DNA of 64,000 bases from Multifurca ochricompacta (lineage: Eukaryota > Basidiomycota > Agaricomycetes > Russulales > Russulaceae), in the NCBI GenBank assembly GCA_022496185.1, contig WTXG01000034.1, forward strand, positions 124,001 through 188,000. The letters are read 5' to 3'. Shown one piece after another: positions 13,719 through 24,366 of the stretch (position 1 is the stretch's first letter; the number at the start of each line of letters is the position of its first letter). A program made the position numbers and the translations under genes. The notes beneath the pieces were generated by a model that did not search any database, had not been told where the DNA came from, and worked only from the letters and a program-made list of their open reading frames with translations.

Positions 13719-14658
13719 GAAATGGTGTGAAAACGGATATACAGCAATATAAAAGTAGAAAAAAAAAAAAAATTAGTTGTTGAGCGAAGCGAAAATTGGC
13801 GTGAGTGTGAAAAGCCCGACGGGGTTTGTAGAAGTAATAGTACTGTAGCGGAGGTTATATTGTCGAGCACGATGTGATAGAAGGGAAAGAAAAAAGGGGG
13901 AATAAGTAGATGAGTGAATAGAATGACAGTAAGAGTAAACAGAGCACAGCTCTCAGGTGAGAACTGGTCTTTGTCAAAGTTCGAACTTGTTTATCCCCTC
14001 CTACAGGCGCTCGTTCGGCTGACGCCTTAATCTCAAAAGAGTAATTTCGTTCGGGAGGTCTCTGGAAATCTCGGGAACGCTCTCGAGATTGTGTCTGGTA
14101 ACGATGTTGGATTATAAGAGGGTTTGAGAATCAAGTAGTAGGCCAGTGTTATCACTATGTGCGGAGCTACAACATACACAATTGGGGATGGTTTGGCCAG
14201 GTCGGTTCGACGCCATCAATCGATGGAACGTGGCCAAACATAGCAGGTCATATACGCCTCAGGGCACCAGTACAAGGACGCATGGCACTGGGAAAATCAA
14301 ATAGCGTAATCATAAGAGAGCTCAGTAACATCATCAATAAGTAAGTAAAAGTCCCTCCACACCGGGGAACTGATGAGCGTAGATTGCCTCGAGGCAATGA
14401 CGGCAGACGCGGAGCCCCCAGTCGGCGGAAGATGTTCGCGCCGAACGACATCCGAGGGCTTACGGAAACTATTTAGAGAAGGTCCGAGCTTAGTTGAAGA
14501 CCAGGTCTCATCGTCCTATGGACGGTCTCCGATGAGCCACCGCCAACGCCGGCACTTGTCGCTACAACTTCCCCGTGCCGTCTTTGTAGATCCAACAGAG
14601 ACGTGAGCGTATTAATGGGCTGTAACGAGAATTAGATAATCACACTGGTGGACCGCTC
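13719..14658. other. Intergenic between DUF6699 gene and RRP46
   Basis: This is the promoter side of the DUF6699 gene and the 3' side of RRP46. An A-run lies just upstream of the DUF6699 start (13757-13771). A possible small plus-strand gene at about 14159-14606 is listed separately. Confidence 0.4.
14159..14606 (+). CDS. Possible small spliced gene, unrecognised
   Basis: A frame open from about 14159 reaches a strong donor GTAAGT at 14341. The acceptor at about 14383 (GCGTAG) continues in phase with a basic, Gly/Arg-rich segment (LPRGNDGRRGAPSRRK) that then stops at TAG near 14472. A different frame continues as LRKLFREGPSLVED to a stop at 14606, which would need one further base. No family is recognised and the start codon is unclear. 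It lies on the strand opposite to both neighbours. I regard this as a candidate only. Confidence 0.2.
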
Positions 14659-15582
14659 CTAGATCTCAATTTTGGCGTCGTTCATATCCTGGTCGCTAAC
14701 CTCGTCACTCTGCGTTATAATCCCCAGTTCTCCCGCAGTTGATCGACTAGGTAGAGGCGGGGGAGGTAAGTTATCCATTTGCGGGACACTCTGTTTGATT
14801 GCCCTCCATATGGTTTCTGCACCGGCAAGACCCAGCGCTTGGGCACGTGCAAGTTCTCCGTCGTCGGACGTGCCGTCCTTCACATGCCAGTTCGTCCATA
14901 CTAGTCTTGCACCGGGGGTGTCGTTCGTCGGCAACGGCTGAGAACCGGCTATCTCTGTCCTGAATAAGAAGGCAAAGCATCCGCAACCAACTGCTTCACG
15001 GGATTCCGATTCGGAGGGGTCAAGAACCAGAGCCGGTATGTCTTCTTCGGTAGTAGAACGGAACAATGCAACACCAGCAGCGCAAACGACACCAGTCATC
15101 GGTATGGAACCAGCGTTTAGGAGAGCCAGAGACGATGCATTGATACATGCGGCCGCCAGGGAAGGTGGATAGCTTTCGATAGGGGATGGAGTTAGGGATT
15201 GGACTACAAGTTGCAGAAGTGTCCTTGGGTTGCGTGAGAGGATGAGAGAAGGAGAGAGAAGTCCTCGCAAAGACGTGGCAAGAGCTTTAGATTCTGTGCC
15301 AGGGAGCGACGACAATGGTCTGACGGTGACATCGAAGGTAGCCTTTGATGGTTGCTCAGCGGCAAGCCGAACTTCAATAGGGCCTGAGACTGAAGCGAGA
15401 GCTTTCGTATCACCTTTGAATCTGTTAGGAACCGACGCACGCAAGGCGGCACTCGCTCGGGCAAAACGGTGCGTACCAAAACCAAACCGTGCTGATCCAT
15501 CCACTCTGTCAAGCCTCTCATATATAATATGCAGCGGTCTTTTATCTTCATTTCCTCTCCCATCAGGTCGCGTAAAAGACAT
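14659..15582 (-). CDS. RRP46: Exosome complex subunit RRP46 (RNase PH-like)
   Basis: An intronless frame of 307 residues starts at the ATG at 15582. The sequence follows the RRP46/EXOSC5 pattern: DGSARFGFG near residue 29, GDTKALASVSGPIEV (about 57-71), KATFDVTVRPLSSLPG (about 80-95), LLQLVVQSL (about 122-130), LAAACINASSLALLNAGIPM-like segment (about 142-161), GVVCAAGVALF, then LVLDPSESESREAVGCG (about 185-201). RRP46 is one of the six RNase PH-type ring subunits of the eukaryotic exosome, which degrades and processes RNA in nucleus and cytoplasm; in fungi and animals the ring is catalytically inactive. The protein is longer than human EXOSC5 (235 residues) because of inserts around residue 130 and a C-terminal tail of about 75 residues without a known domain. 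Confidence 0.93.
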   Translation of the reverse strand: MSFTRPDGRGNEDKRPLHIIYERLDRVDGSARFGFGTHRFARASAALRASVPNRFKGDTKALASVSGPIEVRLAAEQPSKATFDVTVRPLSSLPGTESKALATSLRGLLSPSLILSRNPRTLLQLVVQSLTPSPIESYPPSLAAACINASSLALLNAGSIPMTGVVCAAGVALFRSTTEEDIPALVLDPSESESREAVGCGCFAFLFRTEIAGSQPLPTNDTPGARLVWTNWHVKDGTSDDGELARAQALGLAGAETIWRAIKQSVPQMDNLPPPPLPSRSTAGELGIITQSDEVSDQDMNDAKIEI

Positions 15583-17810
15583 CTAGGCAGCACGCCGCTT
15601 AAACGATATTGTCGGGTTGACCTCGGACGGGTCGAAGACGAAAACGAAAGATGTGGCCTGCGTGTCACACAGGATGTGACAGTGTGACATCTCTATCCCT
15701 CTCTGCCCTCCGCCCAACCCAACCCAAGGAAAAGGGAACACCTACCACGTTTCGTTTGAACACTTGAACACTACACTCATCATCATCACCCCAACACCCC
15801 GACATACGCCAGCCCATAGATGATTGCATGGTTGCTGAAAAAAATATGATGGGGAATAGGTTTTACGCCATAGCAAGAGAAGGTTTGACGTGACGTGGTG
15901 GGTTCGAGCAGTACACAATCACATACTCACATGTCCTAGCCTAGGCTTGGCTGTCCTAGGATTCGTTTGATTTCAAACTGTCCACTTTCTGGATTCCAAG
16001 TGCAAGTATATCCTGCGCTTACCCAACTTTTCAATGATTGCTTCAATCCGTCCTGTGCTGCTTCTTTGGCCCGAAGTTCCTCACGCGAGTCAGCTCGCGT
16101 GAATCAAAGGAATCACAGAAACCTGAGCTCCCCGGTGCCGTACCCCTTTTCGGCCCAATATCCCTGACTACTCTGTGAAATGTAAAAACGCGATTCATTG
16201 TTCGTCTCCTTTTCTGTCTTCTCTATTGTTCGTTGTCCTTGGTTGCACCCCTGAGATGGGTTGCAAATCCCTTTTTGTCGAAACCGTAGGGTATGAAATT
16301 CACGCGCATATGACACTGTCTCACTTGGTTTCCTTTTTAGGGCACCGACGCCTGATGGAGATTTCCTAACCCGCATTCCCCTTTGTCTTCCAAGTTGGGC
16401 CTGCGGGTGCTGCGGAGTCGGGCAACTGGAGCGTGCTGTAAGTTAAAAAGAGCCTGCTTTTGAGGATCTATCACTCTGTCGACCCCACGCACTTGAACCT
16501 ACCGTTGTGAAATGTCCAGGAATATCACCGCCGTTATGCGTTCGGGTATGAATCTCCGTCTCTGTTCTCTTCCTGAGCCTTGGTTGGCCCTCTTTCTCCA
16601 CGAGCTGCTGCATTCTCTCGAAATCTCCTGGTTTATGTTTATGTTTTGGTGACCCCGCGGTGGATTGGATGGTCTCAAGAGAGTCTTGTCACACTCTACC
16701 TCGTACTGCAGACTGATTACGCTATTTTCCGGTGCTGTACCACAACATATCTGCTACTGTCGGGCAGCCAGCCAACTTTCATATCATGAGTGTTGTTTTG
16801 GACATGCGCGACGTCTACCCAGCTTACGTGTCCTTGACACGCTACCCGCTCACCCCCTTTCGTGCCCTCACCCCATCTGTCAGCGCTCTCCCAACCCCTC
16901 ATTACCTTCTCATGACCACATGGTCTCGTTTTCACACCCCCTACTGTTTTGTCTATCCCTCGGCATCCTATGGAACGTGTTCTGCCGTTGAGCCCTTTGT
17001 GTTTCCCTTCCCCATGTTTCGGTATTTTCCGCAACCCCAACGCAATGGCAAATTCTTGGCTTCTAGAGCCGTTCTCTCAGTGTTCCCGAGCTCCCCTCGG
17101 CGTTCTATTCCCCCTTTCTCTCACGCGGTTCTCGTTCGTCTGATGGGCTCCGTTCATTTTCTACCCCAAACCTTAGATCTCTACAACGTCAAGCCACAAA
17201 ACTATAATTATTAATTCGCTTAGGTCCTGAAGCCCGGGTACCCATATTCGGTTCTCCCACTCTATGAGTGAATGGAACAAAATTGGATGAGGGGCGCCTT
17301 TTCGTTCTGCCTCGTGGCCGTGCGCGGACGGACGGGATAAGAACGTCTCATATGGTACCCTAATTTCTCTCTGCTCTGAGCGCGGGCCGGGGTCCCGTGA
17401 ATAACCTTCTTTCTGTCTCATTTTTTCCAGTTTTGGGACACGCGGGCTCCCACGTGCGATATGATTTGTCGTAACTCCGCATCGACCGCCGTCCATCGTC
17501 AGCTGACAGGCGTTATCTAACCATCGCTGGCGGGTTGTCAATAAGGAATTGCGTCCCATCAGACGTTCGGCGTCATCATCACGGCAGCATTCCTCTGTCA
17601 TTCTGGTATCACGGCAAGTATATACAAATAAAGTGAATTTCCTCAAAATTGCCAATCGTATACAGGAAAAAAGCGGGATTGTCGGGTAAATGATACAGTT
17701 AGGGTTGCAAATGTCGAATGCCAAAATACAAGAGATAGAGCGCCATTACTGCTACATGCATACCAATCTAAGGTGTTCAACACCACAAGAGAAGAGAGAT
17801 CCAGAGGTGG
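15583..17810. other. Intergenic, no gene recognised
   Basis: This 2.2-kb stretch lies between the RRP46 start and the HMG-box gene's stop. Translations on both strands give no family-like segment. The first few hundred bases should contain the RRP46 promoter, and the last part the 3' end of the HMG-box transcript. Confidence 0.45.
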
Positions 17811-19617
17811 TCAGAAGCTAAAACTCTGAGCAGATGGCACGAACATCTCCGCAAAGCCAGAAATGTCCATGCTCGTCATTTCTGGTACTGGGAACTTGTG
17901 ACTGTTGAGGAACGAAAATGACCCTTTCGAATCCGAATACGGATGCTGAGGATGTGGTACGTGTACCAAGGAATCACCGAGTCCCGTGGCAGGTAATGTC
18001 ACTCCCTGACTAGGGTCAAAACCGACGCTACCACACGAATCGAACTGGGCCATCATGTTGTATGGATCGAACGCGGTGGGCGGTGCCGGCACCGCCTCCA
18101 CAGGCGAAAACTGCCCTCCTGAGTAGCTGATCGGCGTACATGGTGAACTGGGGAACGACGATGGTGACAAAGACTCCAAGAAGGACATGTCGATGGCAAG
18201 TGACGGTGTGAACGGTCCAGGTGCGCACGATACTGGAGTCTCCGTGTGGAATGCACCGTACAGCTCATTGTTGGGTGAGGGACTGAGAGGGTCAATAGAT
18301 TGTATGCATGTCGCCGGCGCTTCGTGAAAAACGAATGTGTTAAAGTCCTATAAGAACAAGGTTAGCAAACACGCCCTTCGTAAAACAAGGCAGACAAAAA
18401 ATAAAATAAAAGGAAAAAGATTGCGGCACTCACAAGTGAAGGTACGTCTTTAGTAATGAATGCGTCGTCAGCAGAGCCGACGGGAGGAAGTACGAGAGGG
18501 GGCATGTCGTTCCATGTCGTATCTGGGAGTGAATCGATACCCTCAGCAAGATTCCCGAAGGGTGAAGAACTGAAGACAGAAGACATCGAGGATGAAGAAG
18601 AAGAAGAAAACACGGGTTCCTCCATTCTGGGGTTGAGGGACGTGACATGGTAGGTTGGGAACTGGTAGCTCTGAGGCGGCGGGAGGACGACTTGGCATCT
18701 GAACGCAGGAACGCCGGCACGGAAGGGTCTGTATCCGGCGCTGGCTCGGACAAGGAACGACGGAAGGAACGTGCTGTGATAGGCGTGTCGAAACGGGTGA
18801 CGATAGTGGGGACGTGATTCTTGTCGAACTCTTCGACGGCCGCCTGAAGATCCGCGCCCTTCTTACCCTCTACAAGTAACTGGGCGATCTTGGCACAGCG
18901 CTTCATATCCTTCGGCCCAACTTCTCGCACTTTGCGCTTCTCCGCGGCCCCTTTGCTCTTGACATGCGTCGGACGGAAAGCGTAGTCTGGGAACCTGAGC
19001 TTGTGCTCGACTTGGGCGACCTTAGCCTTGCTGTGCCAGAACTGACGCTCCTCGTGAGGCATGTTCTGCCAGGTGAGACCTATGATCTTGGAAAGGGTGC
19101 TGTGGTTCGTCTCAACCTCTGTAGAGACATGCCGACTCTTGATGAATGAAGAGCGGAAGAGGATGAAGGCGTTGGGCGGACGCGGGATGTGGTCATCTGA
19201 CTTCTTCTTTCCGTGTCCAGGCTTTCGAGTTACCGTGCCATCCAGAGTCGAAGGGAAAAGCGAGGGTGAGGGCTCTGCACTATCAACGGGACGTTCCTCC
19301 GTGAAAGTGCCCGGCGTGATGGCGGGGGCAAAGGCGATCTGCTGGGGGGCAGTGAGGGATTCTACCGGATCGGTCCAGGTAAGTTGTAACCCTAGACGAG
19401 AGGAGGAGAGTTGAGGAAAATGAACGAGATGAGGAAGGAGAGATGCCCGCTCACCATCTACTTCCTCCTTTTCCTTCTTAAGGGATCGTATTCGCTCAGC
19501 AGGCATGTTCACGTTTTGGCAGAAGTTGCAGACGAGGGAAGGGTGTCGCGCGAAAGAGTGATGAGAGAGGGATGTCTTAATTCGGGGGTACGGAAGACGC
19601 ATGCACGGAAAACTCAT
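17811..19617 (-). CDS. HMG-box transcription factor (MATA_HMG/PCC1-like)
   Basis: Three exons: 19617-19455, 19391-18434 and 18347-17811, with introns GTGAGC...CTAG (63 nt) and GTGAGT...ATAG (86 nt). An HMG box of about 72 residues starts at HIPRPPNAFILFRSSFIK, followed by TLSKIIGLTWQNMP and ends near FPDYAFRP. This type resembles basidiomycete HMG regulators such as Coprinopsis PCC1, linked to sexual development; the role here is inferred from family only. A basic segment (KRKVREVGPKDMKR) follows, then a Ser/Pro-rich C-terminus rich in Phe and acidic residues that could activate transcription. The exon lengths sum to 1658, one short of a multiple of three. The frame switches once near 18676-18690 inside exon 2, where one base appears missing; with it the protein would have 552 residues. 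An alternative explanation is a third, weak 50-nt intron (donor GTGCCG, acceptor CCTCAG). Start could also be Met6 or Met38. Confidence 0.85.
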
Positions 19618-20579
19618 GGCAGCGCTGAACGCTTTATAGATAAGTTAGCCCCGCCCGAAGCTGAAGAGGTCCCGCGCCTGCCTATGGGAGACAGACACGC
19701 GCTTATTTCCAGGGGAATGCCACATCGAATTGAATAAATCCCATTATTTTGTTTAGATTTTTTGGTCTCGCTCGCTTGACACCTTAACCCATTATCTCCC
19801 AGCTCGGCATACGCTTCTCCGACCTTCATTGCTTTATTGGGATATCTACCCTCGGACCTCCGGCCGCTTCTCCTTCCGATCTTTTCCGCGCCCGCGCCCC
19901 TTCAATCTGAGCTCAGCTACGCGGCGCCATCGATCTTTTTCCTCCTTTTGCAGATGGGATTTCACACTCCTCTCCTTCCATCCACCACAATCTCAAATGT
20001 TAGACTAACTAGATGGCTATGTCATCGACGTCTTAACAACAACAACAACAACTAAACCTTGAGCTGAACAATCAAAAACTAGTTTTAGGTCCTGATGATG
20101 AGAAGGGCTGTTCCTATTTAAGTTATTGGCAAGACGATACAAGCCCTTCCTAGTACGACATTGTATTTCTTTGTTGCTTTTCAGCCCATGGGTCTGCTAG
20201 TGCTAGCACACATCTGGTCATGGGGACAATCACTGCGATTACCTCATCTAGATCTCTGAATTTCTGACCCCGCTCTTAGTACAGAACACGAGATCTCTCA
20301 CTCACTCTCTTTCTCTATCTCTCTCTGGCATCAACCCACCAATGATATCCTCTCGTCTCCATGGTGGGGGATCTAAACCTTCTGGGGGTGACGGTTCGGG
20401 GGAAGCAAAGTCTGAATTTTCCGCAATATCTGCGACACATATTTCGAACGATTTTTTTTTTCCCTTGCCGCCGGACTCATCTGACCGGTTCCTCCGAGGT
20501 TTACGGGTGACCTTAGGACCCAGTGTCTAGGTTCCGAACCTTAAAAGCAGAGTTCAGTTGATTTCCGGTTTCTCTGGTT

Positions 20580-20599
20580 GGGGGGGGTGGGGGGGGGGG
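20580..20599 (+). other. G-rich tract, potential G-quadruplex
   Basis: Eight G, one T and eleven G in a row, followed by further GG steps. Runs of this length can fold into a G-quadruplex and are also error-prone in sequencing. No gene lies within 900 bases. Confidence 0.6.
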
Positions 20600-23500
20600 T
20601 GAGGTGGAGTAGTTATGGTCATTTGTTATATTGTTTTTGGGCGGGATCGGAAAAAGATAGCTTATTATATTATTTGTAATAAAAGGTAACAATCTCGCTC
20701 GCGCTCGACACGTTCCTGTCCCTCCTTGGGTAGGTGGCTGCTGTGCTGCGGCCCTCCTGATGCAGGTTGCGAATGCGTAGTGTCTCTTATAAACGAATGA
20801 AGTACTTCCTTTAACTTTTCTTTTCACCATCCGCACAACAAATTTTTTGTTTTCGAAGCTTGCGGAATTAAGACACGAGGCTGAGGGTTTCGTGAAGATA
20901 CGATATCCCATTCCGGGGGGAGAATGAGGGAATGACACACCACACCTGCTTAGATTCTGAATCGGAATCGAAATCTGAATCTGAATAAATAGATAAATCC
21001 CCCGGAATGAGTAATTCAACGTAATCGAATATATTATGTCATGATTACATAAGCGGACACTCGGACACTCGGACATCAAAACTGCTGATGAATGAAATGA
21101 ATGAATGGATGAATGATGCTGGATGCTGGCTGCCCAACACCTTTCAACAAGTTGAGGGTGGTACGTCGACCGTAATGGCATCTTTAGATTTTGACATTGA
21201 CGTGCCGATCATTTGGTCGAATGAGTCCGAACTGGTATAACTTTTCGCGGGCAGACACAGCACATGGGTTCCACTTGGCCTAGCCAGTTTTTCCCACCCG
21301 TTTTTTTATTATTATCATATCTTCCTCCTCCCTGCATGAACTTCTGCCTTTGGGGGTGGGGGTAGAAGGGGGAGGGTTCGCTAAAACCTTTCCCCCGAAA
21401 GGGACCAGGAGAAATGATGGAATAATGACAAAAAAAAAGATATTGGCCCCATTGACGAGTAAATGTTAAATGCCGTCAAGTTCTGTGTTCTGTTCCCATG
21501 TCCTCTCTCTCTCTCAAATCCCCAAGTGGGGGCGTTAAGCCTGCTGAATAAGCGAACAAATTGCCATTGAGGGAGTTTAATTCGTGATGGGGTTGTGCGT
21601 TCCACGTGCGCGTTGCGTGTTGGTTGCGTTAAACTCAGTCAGGTCCTGGGCGGTGACCTTCGGAGCCCGAGAGCGGTGTTCTACTCTTGAGGAAAACTAG
21701 TCTACCGCGAATAGGTTGAAAAAGAAAAAACAAAGAAAATAGAGAAAGTATAAGGACACTCTCCAACCCATCAATTCGTACGCAGGGGGGCCTGGGAACG
21801 AGCTGGACGCCGCGCGCCTTCTAAATGGTAATGGTATACACGGTGCTCCAAACGGAGGGTCGGAAACAATAAAGACTCTTCCCCACCCCCCTCCACCGGT
21901 TCGTCCCTCAAACTTAACTGCTTCTCGTCATATTACCAGCGGAAAACTTTAAAATGAGCACGAGTATGAATGGATGAATGGACGGATGGATAGGACGAAG
22001 GAAGGAAAGAAGGAAAGAAAGGAACGAAGAGTGGGAACGAAGGAGGGAGGGGGGGGGGGGAGCCGGGAATGGGGGAACGAGTATCGCTATTGCTTTTGTG
22101 TGTAAACATTCGTGCGCGCGGACGCGCGGAGATATTTACTTTTCTTCTTGTTTTGTCAGGAAACCCCCCATCCCCCCCCATCCCCCCGTCGCCTCCGCCT
22201 CTACTCTTCTCCACCCTCCACCCTCCACCTTGTTTTCTATTTTATTTTCACTCGTTCGCTGGTGGTTCTTCCGCGATATCGTGGGTCCAGCGTCTGTCAC
22301 ACGTGAGTTCGAAGAGAAAAAAAAAAAAACAAAAGACAACGGCGGAATAGAGGTGCTTCTTGCCCCACAGACGCATGCTTCCCCCATAAGTAACCAACAA
22401 CATAAAAAACAAAAGGGTCTTTTTCAGTTCCTTTGAAGACCGCTCGGTAGGTAAGGTAAACTGTTATCTTTTTCTTTTTTTTTTTTTAGGGATCTTTAAA
22501 GGCCGGGCCGAGCGGGAACGGGAGCTTCGTTATCTTTACTTGTTTTGTATTCATCACTCGTACTGCGTCATTTAATTTTTCGGCTTTCCCTTTTTTTTTG
22601 GTAGATTTTTGGTTGGGGGGGAAGGGTGTGAAGAGGGAGGGCGTGTTCCTCTTTTTTTTTTTCCGCCACCTGTGCCCGCTCCCCGCTCCCGAAAAGAGAA
22701 ACCGGAGGAGCGAAAACAAAAATAAAATGAAAAACAATAAAAGAAGCGCCTGAACTATATTTTTACTTTCCTTTACCTTCCCCCCTTCCCTGGTTCATGG
22801 TTTCGGTGTCGGACGGACAGGCGCATAAACGAATTTACGATTGTTAGCTCGGACCCCTGTACCCATTGATTGAACTTAAGCAAGAATGGAGCCCGGGTGA
22901 TTCATCTCATGTCGGTGGATTATGTGGTTATATATGTGATGCGTTGCGAGGGATGTCCCTTGGCACAGACACACATAACACGCACAGCTCTTAACACTCC
23001 TCGACATCTGCGTGTAGAACTTTAGTCTAGAATTCGACACCGGAACGGACGCCCAAATGGCGTCGAGCGCGTCTACCCGTCAAAACAGTCCCTTTCATAT
23101 AATGCTACTAGGGCGATTAGGAACAGTGAAAGGGGCGCGGGGGGAGTTGAGAGCGTTCTAGATCGCGGGAAGAGTAAAGGGTGGAAACCGGCAGCTTCAA
23201 CCAACAAGTTATTGGGGACCGTGATTAATGGCAAGGAGTGGCCGAAATGAAGTTGACGCCAGACTAAAAAAAAACGGTTGGCTAGGATTCTAGTACCATC
23301 CCATCAAGTAAAGTCAAAAGCGCCCTACTCCTACTCCTTCCTTCCTTTCCTCCCGCTCTTTTGGCCGGATGTCACCAGACCTGACTCACCATACCTTATT
23401 GCCAGTGTGTGTGTGAGAGCTGCAAAAATATAAAATAAAAATAATTCGTAACCGTCTCGCGTAGTTGGTGCCAGGACGGGTTACCCCCCCATTTTTGTTA

Positions 23501-24334
23501 GGCTGTTCTTGAAGAAATCATTTGAGATCCAGACGCGGCAACCGTGAAAATAAAATAATAAACACATACAGTTCAAGATCAATTTCCCTGTTTTTGTACA
23601 AGTTGGACAATGCCCAGGAACGATATCGTCACATCTACAAGTCACCGTACCGTTGCGATGGAGGAAAGAGAGAAAATAAAAAAATTAATTGATAATCATT
23701 CCAGAACCCAGACCAAACGTATTCGTTCAGCTCCGACTTGCTCCCGATCGTCTTTGGGGGGGGGGAGAAATCCAGGATGTCTTTAAGCGACCGATACAAT
23801 GGTTCGATAGGGGGGATGTGAGAGAAGCGTGAAAGGGTACGGGAGGAAGATGCGTTGATCCACCTCGTGCACAGACACAGGGTTTGGGGTAGATGGTGGT
23901 GTGATGATCAGAGGAACCAAGGCTAGGGGCTAGAATCCTATGCTGGAAGCGGGAAACAATGAGGGGAGAATAGACAATAGGACATGAGTGAGTGAGTGAA
24001 CAGTGCACCGGAAGCGCGACCGCTATATCTCGAAACGGCGACTTTCAAGGTCGACGGCAAGTTGGCGAGACTCTCAAGGAAGGAGGGGAAGGTGAAGTAC
24101 ATCCAAGCCGTTCGGATTAGTTCGTTCAACTTGAGACATCCCAAGCTATCCTCGGGAAAATGTAGGCATCGAAACCCTTTTTTTTTCTTCCTTTCGCGGG
24201 TAGCAGATAGCGGACAGCGGACGGACAGTTTAAGAGCCAAGAAGGACAAGCAGTAGAATTGGGCAATGCGCCGTAGGTTGCTTGAGACCCCCATTTTGTA
24301 TTCGAGCGAGGGGCGAAAGCACGAGGTTGGCGCA

Positions 24335-24366
24335 ACCCTCACCCTCAACCCTCAACCCTCAACCCC
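24335..24366 (+). repeat. Short heptamer repeat (CCCTCAA)n
   Basis: About four copies of a CCCTCAA unit in a row. It resembles, but is not, the fungal telomere unit CCCTAA. It ends in CCCCC. Confidence 0.6.

Noticed and set aside
20513..21181. 222-codon minus-strand frame
   Set aside because: Low-complexity translation with His/Ser/Pro runs from G- and TGAA-rich DNA, no domain and no intron signals.
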